From contig JBNJDJ010000076.1 in NCBI GenBank assembly GCA_051744845.1, forward strand, positions 1 through 8,109: a stretch of 8,109 nt of DNA, in the 5' to 3' direction. Source of the DNA: JBNJDJ01 sp051744845. GTDB lineage: Bacteria > Bacillota > Clostridia > Peptostreptococcales > Acidaminobacteraceae. Numbering within the stretch: the first letter of the stretch is position 1; the number at the start of each line of letters is the position of its first letter. Under the pieces are notes generated by a model. That model was given only the letters and a program-made list of their open reading frames with translations. It was not told where the DNA came from and did not search any database. The translations under genes were made by a program, and so were the position numbers. This document shows positions 6,014 through 8,109 of the stretch, piece after piece.

Positions 6014-6554
6014 AGTTAGACTTATGAAACCTAAAGATACTTACCAAATGTTAAGATGGGGGGAAAATAAAGATGTAAGGCTACTACATTATAATTTCAC
6101 TTATAATACAAAGCCAGAATGTAGAATGTGGTATTATTCTAAAAAAAAATTTTTAAGAAAAAAATTATTTGGAATATTTAAAGATGATTTATTAGTTGGA
6201 TATATTACTTTTAAACGAATAAATTGGTTTTTTAGAAAAGCTTGGTTAGGAATAGCTTTAGATCCTAATTATACTAATCAAGGGATTGGTCAAAAAGCTT
6301 TAGAAAAATTTTTAGACATAGTTTTTGAAAAATATTTTATGAAAAGTATTTATTTAAAGGTAGCTTCTTTTAATACAAGAGCAATTAGTTGTTATAAAAA
6401 GGTTGGTTTTAAAATATATGATGTAAAAGAAATTGTTTATGAAGAACAACAATTACTTTTGGAAGAAAATAGATATAAAGCCTTTGATTATTTTAAGATT
6501 AAAAATAATAAAATTTATACAAAATATTATATTATGAAAATAAATCGAACATAA
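6006..6554 (+). CDS. GNAT-family N-acetyltransferase, substrate unknown
   Basis: Predicted acetyl-CoA-dependent acetyltransferase of 182 residues, the usual size for RimJ/RimL-like (Acetyltransf_3) members. The acetyl-CoA-binding motif A is clear: QGIGQKA at residues 92-98 (Q-x-x-G-x-G/A pattern), preceded by the strand WLGIALDPNY. Motif B follows as SFNTRAISCYKKVGFKIYD. An N-terminal RLMKPKDTYQMLRWGENKDV resembles the R-x-L-x-x-x-D start of the family. Lys/Arg clusters make the protein basic. ATG 6006 is chosen because AAGGAAG (5994-6000) lies 5 nt before it; the gene overlaps the end of dnaB by 8 nt, so the two are probably translationally coupled. The substrate could be a protein N-terminus, a polyamine or a small metabolite; the sequence does not decide. 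A run of nine A (6141-6149) is a possible slippage site. Confidence 0.85.
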   Translation: MVKVRLMKPKDTYQMLRWGENKDVRLLHYNFTYNTKPECRMWYYSKKKFLRKKLFGIFKDDLLVGYITFKRINWFFRKAWLGIALDPNYTNQGIGQKALEKFLDIVFEKYFMKSIYLKVASFNTRAISCYKKVGFKIYDVKEIVYEEQQLLLEENRYKAFDYFKIKNNKIYTKYYIMKINRT

Positions 6555-6579
6555 ACATTCATTTCGTTCTTTTTATTCG
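6546..6579 (+). promoter_or_regulatory. CGAA/TTCG repeats upstream of purA, possible operator
   Basis: Three copies of the same core occur in a region otherwise almost free of CG: CGAA at 6546-6549 (within CGAACAT) and the inverted TTCG at 6563-6566 and 6576-6579. GAAC (6547-6550) and GTTC (6566-6569) form an inverted repeat with a 15-nt spacer. The Bacillus-type PurR repressor binds paired inverted boxes with a CGAAC core upstream of purine genes, including purA. The match to the full 13-base box is imperfect (about 10 of 13 for the first, 9 of 13 for the last), so this is a candidate only. The alternative reading, a terminator for the acetyltransferase gene, is weak with a 4-bp stem. Confidence 0.3.
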
Positions 6580-6586
6580 TTTTCTG

Positions 6587-6615
6587 TTGACTAAAAATGA
6601 AATATCTGATAGTAT
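6587..6615 (+). promoter_or_regulatory. Promoter of purA
   Basis: TTGACT (6587-6592) is followed after 17 bp by TAGTAT (6610-6615), preceded by TG at 6607-6608, an extended -10. The design copies the rpsF promoter (TTGACT with TGATATAAT). The overlapping TATAAA at 6613-6618 is an alternative -10 but would require a 20-bp spacer. Transcription would start near 6622, leaving a leader of about 63 nt. Confidence 0.65.
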
Positions 6616-6671
6616 AAATTTGTATTGTTAAGATTTATTTTAATTCAAATAGACAATTTTTTTCATTATAG

Positions 6672-6679
6672 AGAGGAGA
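6672..6679 (+). promoter_or_regulatory. Shine-Dalgarno that sets the purA start
   Basis: AGAGGAGA, with core GGAG at 6675-6678, lies 6 nt before ATG 6685. It supports this start over the in-frame TTG at 6625, which would add 20 residues that are not part of the PurA fold. Confidence 0.8.
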
Positions 6680-6684
6680 AGTAT

Positions 6685-7971
6685 ATGTCAACTTTGGTAA
6701 TCGTTGGTTCGCAATGGGGCGATGAAGGAAAAGGAAAAGTAATAGATTATTTATCAAAAAAAGCTAATGTTGTTGTAAGAGGACAAGGTGGTAATAACGC
6801 AGGTCATACTGTAGTTGTTGAAGATAAAAAATATGCTCTTCATTTAATTCCGTCTGGTATTTTATATAAAGATACTATTAATGTTATAGGTAACGGAGTA
6901 GTTTTTGATCCGAAAGGATTTTTAGAAGAAATTACTTCTTTAAGAGAAGCAGATATAGATGTAAGTAAGATTAAAATTTCTAAAAGAGCTCACGTAGTAC
7001 TTCCGTACCATAAAACTTTAGATGCTTTATCAGAAGAGGCTAAAGGAAAAGATAAAATAGGAACTACGAAAAAAGGTATTGGTCCGTGTTATATGGATAA
7101 AGTAGAAAGAAGTGGTATAAGAGTTTGTGATTTAATACATTTAGATATTTTTAAGAAAAAATTAAAAAAACAAGTAGAAAAGAAAAATAAAATTATAAAA
7201 GAAATTTATAATTCAGAGCTATTAGATTTCGAAAAAATATTTGATGAATACAAAGAATACAGTAAAAAAATTAAAAAGTTTGTTGCTGATACAACTGTAG
7301 TTGTAAATGATGCTTGTAAAAAGGATAAAAAAGTTTTATTTGAAGGAGCGCAAGGTTCTCTTTTAGATATTGATTTAGGCACATATCCTTATGTAACTTC
7401 TTCTCATCCTACAGCTGGAGGTTTTCCAGTAGGTTCAGGTATAGGACCAAATAAAATTGAATCTGTTTTAGGTATTGTAAAAGCTTATACAACTAGAGTA
7501 GGTAAAGGTCCTTTTGTTACAGAACTTCACGGAGATATTGGTGAAAAAATAAGAGTGGCTGGTAATGAATTTGGAACTACTACTGGACGTCCTAGAAGAT
7601 GTGGTTGGTTAGATACAGTTTTAGTTAATTACTCAAAAAGAATTAATGGAATGACAAGTATTTCTTTAATGCTTTTAGATGTTCTTTCTGGATTAGATGA
7701 ATTAAAAATATGTACTGGTTATGACTATAATGGAGAAATTATAACAGATTATCCTGCTAGTTTAGAAGTTCTAAAAGAATGCAAACCTGTTTATGAAACT
7801 CTAGATGGCTGGGATGAAGATATTACGAAGGTAGAAAAATATGATGATTTACCTAAAAATGCTAAAAAATATGTTGAAAGAATTGAAAAATTAACTGGTC
7901 TACCTGTAGATATTGTTTCTATAGGACCAAAGAGAAAACAAACAATTGTTAGAAATAAAAATATATTTTAA
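6685..7971 (+). CDS. purA: Adenylosuccinate synthetase PurA
   Basis: Cytoplasmic enzyme of AMP synthesis: IMP + L-aspartate + GTP gives adenylosuccinate + GDP + phosphate. The 428-residue product matches the family's usual length. The N-terminal GTP/IMP motif GSQWGDEGKGK (8-18) contains catalytic Asp13, and GNNAGHT provides catalytic His41. Further blocks are GTTKKGIGPCYMDK (Cys where Ala is common), FEGAQGSLLDIDLGTYPYVT, the TTGRPRRCGWLD loop and the ending GPKRKQTIV. The stretch around residues 155-210 is unusually Lys-rich (KKKLKKQVEKKNK), in keeping with the A-rich genome. It probably has its own promoter (6587-6615) and forms a single-gene unit closed by the hairpin at 7980-8016. Purine-responsive control is possible but unproven. 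Confidence 0.97.
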   Translation: MSTLVIVGSQWGDEGKGKVIDYLSKKANVVVRGQGGNNAGHTVVVEDKKYALHLIPSGILYKDTINVIGNGVVFDPKGFLEEITSLREADIDVSKIKISKRAHVVLPYHKTLDALSEEAKGKDKIGTTKKGIGPCYMDKVERSGIRVCDLIHLDIFKKKLKKQVEKKNKIIKEIYNSELLDFEKIFDEYKEYSKKIKKFVADTTVVVNDACKKDKKVLFEGAQGSLLDIDLGTYPYVTSSHPTAGGFPVGSGIGPNKIESVLGIVKAYTTRVGKGPFVTELHGDIGEKIRVAGNEFGTTTGRPRRCGWLDTVLVNYSKRINGMTSISLMLLDVLSGLDELKICTGYDYNGEIITDYPASLEVLKECKPVYETLDGWDEDITKVEKYDDLPKNAKKYVERIEKLTGLPVDIVSIGPKRKQTIVRNKNIF

Positions 7972-7979
7972 ATAAAAAT

Positions 7980-8016
7980 GCCTACTATAGATAAAATCTA
8001 TAAGTAGGCTTTTTTT
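7980..8016 (+). terminator. Terminator after purA, possibly bidirectional
   Basis: GCCTACT (7980-7986) pairs with AGTAGGC (8003-8009), and ATAGAT (7987-7992) pairs with ATCTAT (7996-8001), making a 13-bp stem with one bulged A at 8002 and a 3-nt loop. Seven T follow at 8010-8016. The A-rich flank on the other side (7971-7978) becomes a T-rich tail on the minus strand, so the hairpin may also terminate the gene converging from the right. Confidence 0.9.
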
Positions 8017-8019
8017 AAT

Positions 8020-8109
8020 TCAAACTTCCCATCTTAAGTCTGGGCCATAAAACTTTAAAATTTTATAATTACCAAAGACTCTAGAAGATATTCTATCAGA
8101 ATATTTTTC
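8020..8109 (-). CDS. 3' end of an unidentified minus-strand gene (partial)
   Basis: On the minus strand one frame is open from the window edge for 29 codons and stops with TGA at 8022-8020. The visible tail is rich in aromatic and charged residues and ends in FYGPDLRWEV. All other frames on both strands of this stretch contain stops, the codons used (AGA, TTA, TAT, AAA) fit the neighbours, and the stop lies just beyond the hairpin at 7980-8016, as expected for a convergent gene using the same terminator. I do not recognise the family from this short tail, so no function is given. An open frame of this length could arise by chance. Confidence 0.55.
   Translation of the reverse strand, partial: EKYSDRISSRVFGNYKILKFYGPDLRWEV

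Noticed and set aside
6547..6574. Intrinsic terminator after the acetyltransferase gene
   Set aside because: GAAC/GTTC followed by T is only a 4-bp stem with a 15-nt loop, too weak; the repeats are better viewed as a possible protein-binding site.
6622..6671. Riboswitch or attenuator in the purA leader
   Set aside because: The only complementarity is a 5-bp ATTGT/ACAAT pair with a long loop; no conserved purine-riboswitch elements are visible.
6625..6684. 20-codon N-terminal extension of purA from a TTG
   Set aside because: PurA proteins begin at the VIVGSQWGDEGK strand; ATG 6685 has a good Shine-Dalgarno, and the extension would begin only a few bases after the predicted transcription start.

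Overview
The window is a conserved housekeeping block of a very A+T-rich Gram-positive (Firmicutes) chromosome. Gene content and order (rpsF-ssb-rpsR, then yybS-gdpP-rplI-dnaB, then purA) are typical of Bacilli and Clostridia. The zinc-ligand (CxxC...CxxH) form of S18, the long loop in SSB, the AGA/TTA-rich codon use and the extreme A+T bias point to an anaerobic low-GC clostridial or Tissierellia-type bacterium (for example the Peptoniphilaceae). That placement is inference. TGA ends yybS and Trp is written TGG, so the standard bacterial code applies and a Mollicute is unlikely.

Layout. Positions 1-218 hold a strong extended -10 promoter (112-139) and a structured leader whose two AUAGGG copies could pair alternatively, one pairing covering the Shine-Dalgarno of rpsF. 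Next come rpsF (S6), ssb and rpsR (S18), closed by a clear intrinsic terminator (1196-1222). A second unit starts from a probable extended -10 promoter just after that terminator: a YybS/DUF2232 membrane protein, the c-di-AMP phosphodiesterase GdpP and rplI (L9). A second good intrinsic terminator (4613-4643) lies between rplI and dnaB, only 23 nt before the dnaB start. dnaB (replicative helicase) overlaps a GNAT acetyltransferase gene of unknown substrate. A 130-nt gap with CGAA/TTCG repeats and a TTGACT/TGATAGTAT promoter leads to purA (adenylosuccinate synthetase). purA ends in a hairpin that could terminate both strands, and the right edge carries the last 29 codons of an unidentified gene converging from the minus strand.

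Together the genes serve ribosome assembly (S6, S18, L9), DNA replication (SSB, DnaB), c-di-AMP turnover (GdpP, with membrane partner YybS) and AMP synthesis (PurA). Three internal hairpins cut what looks like a single gene string into separately adjustable units.

I see no mobile element, CRISPR array, tRNA, rRNA or defence system, and no convincing novel system. The points most worth checking are regulatory: the rpsF leader, the rplI/dnaB terminator without an obvious dnaB promoter, the repeats before purA, and the GNAT gene between dnaB and purA.
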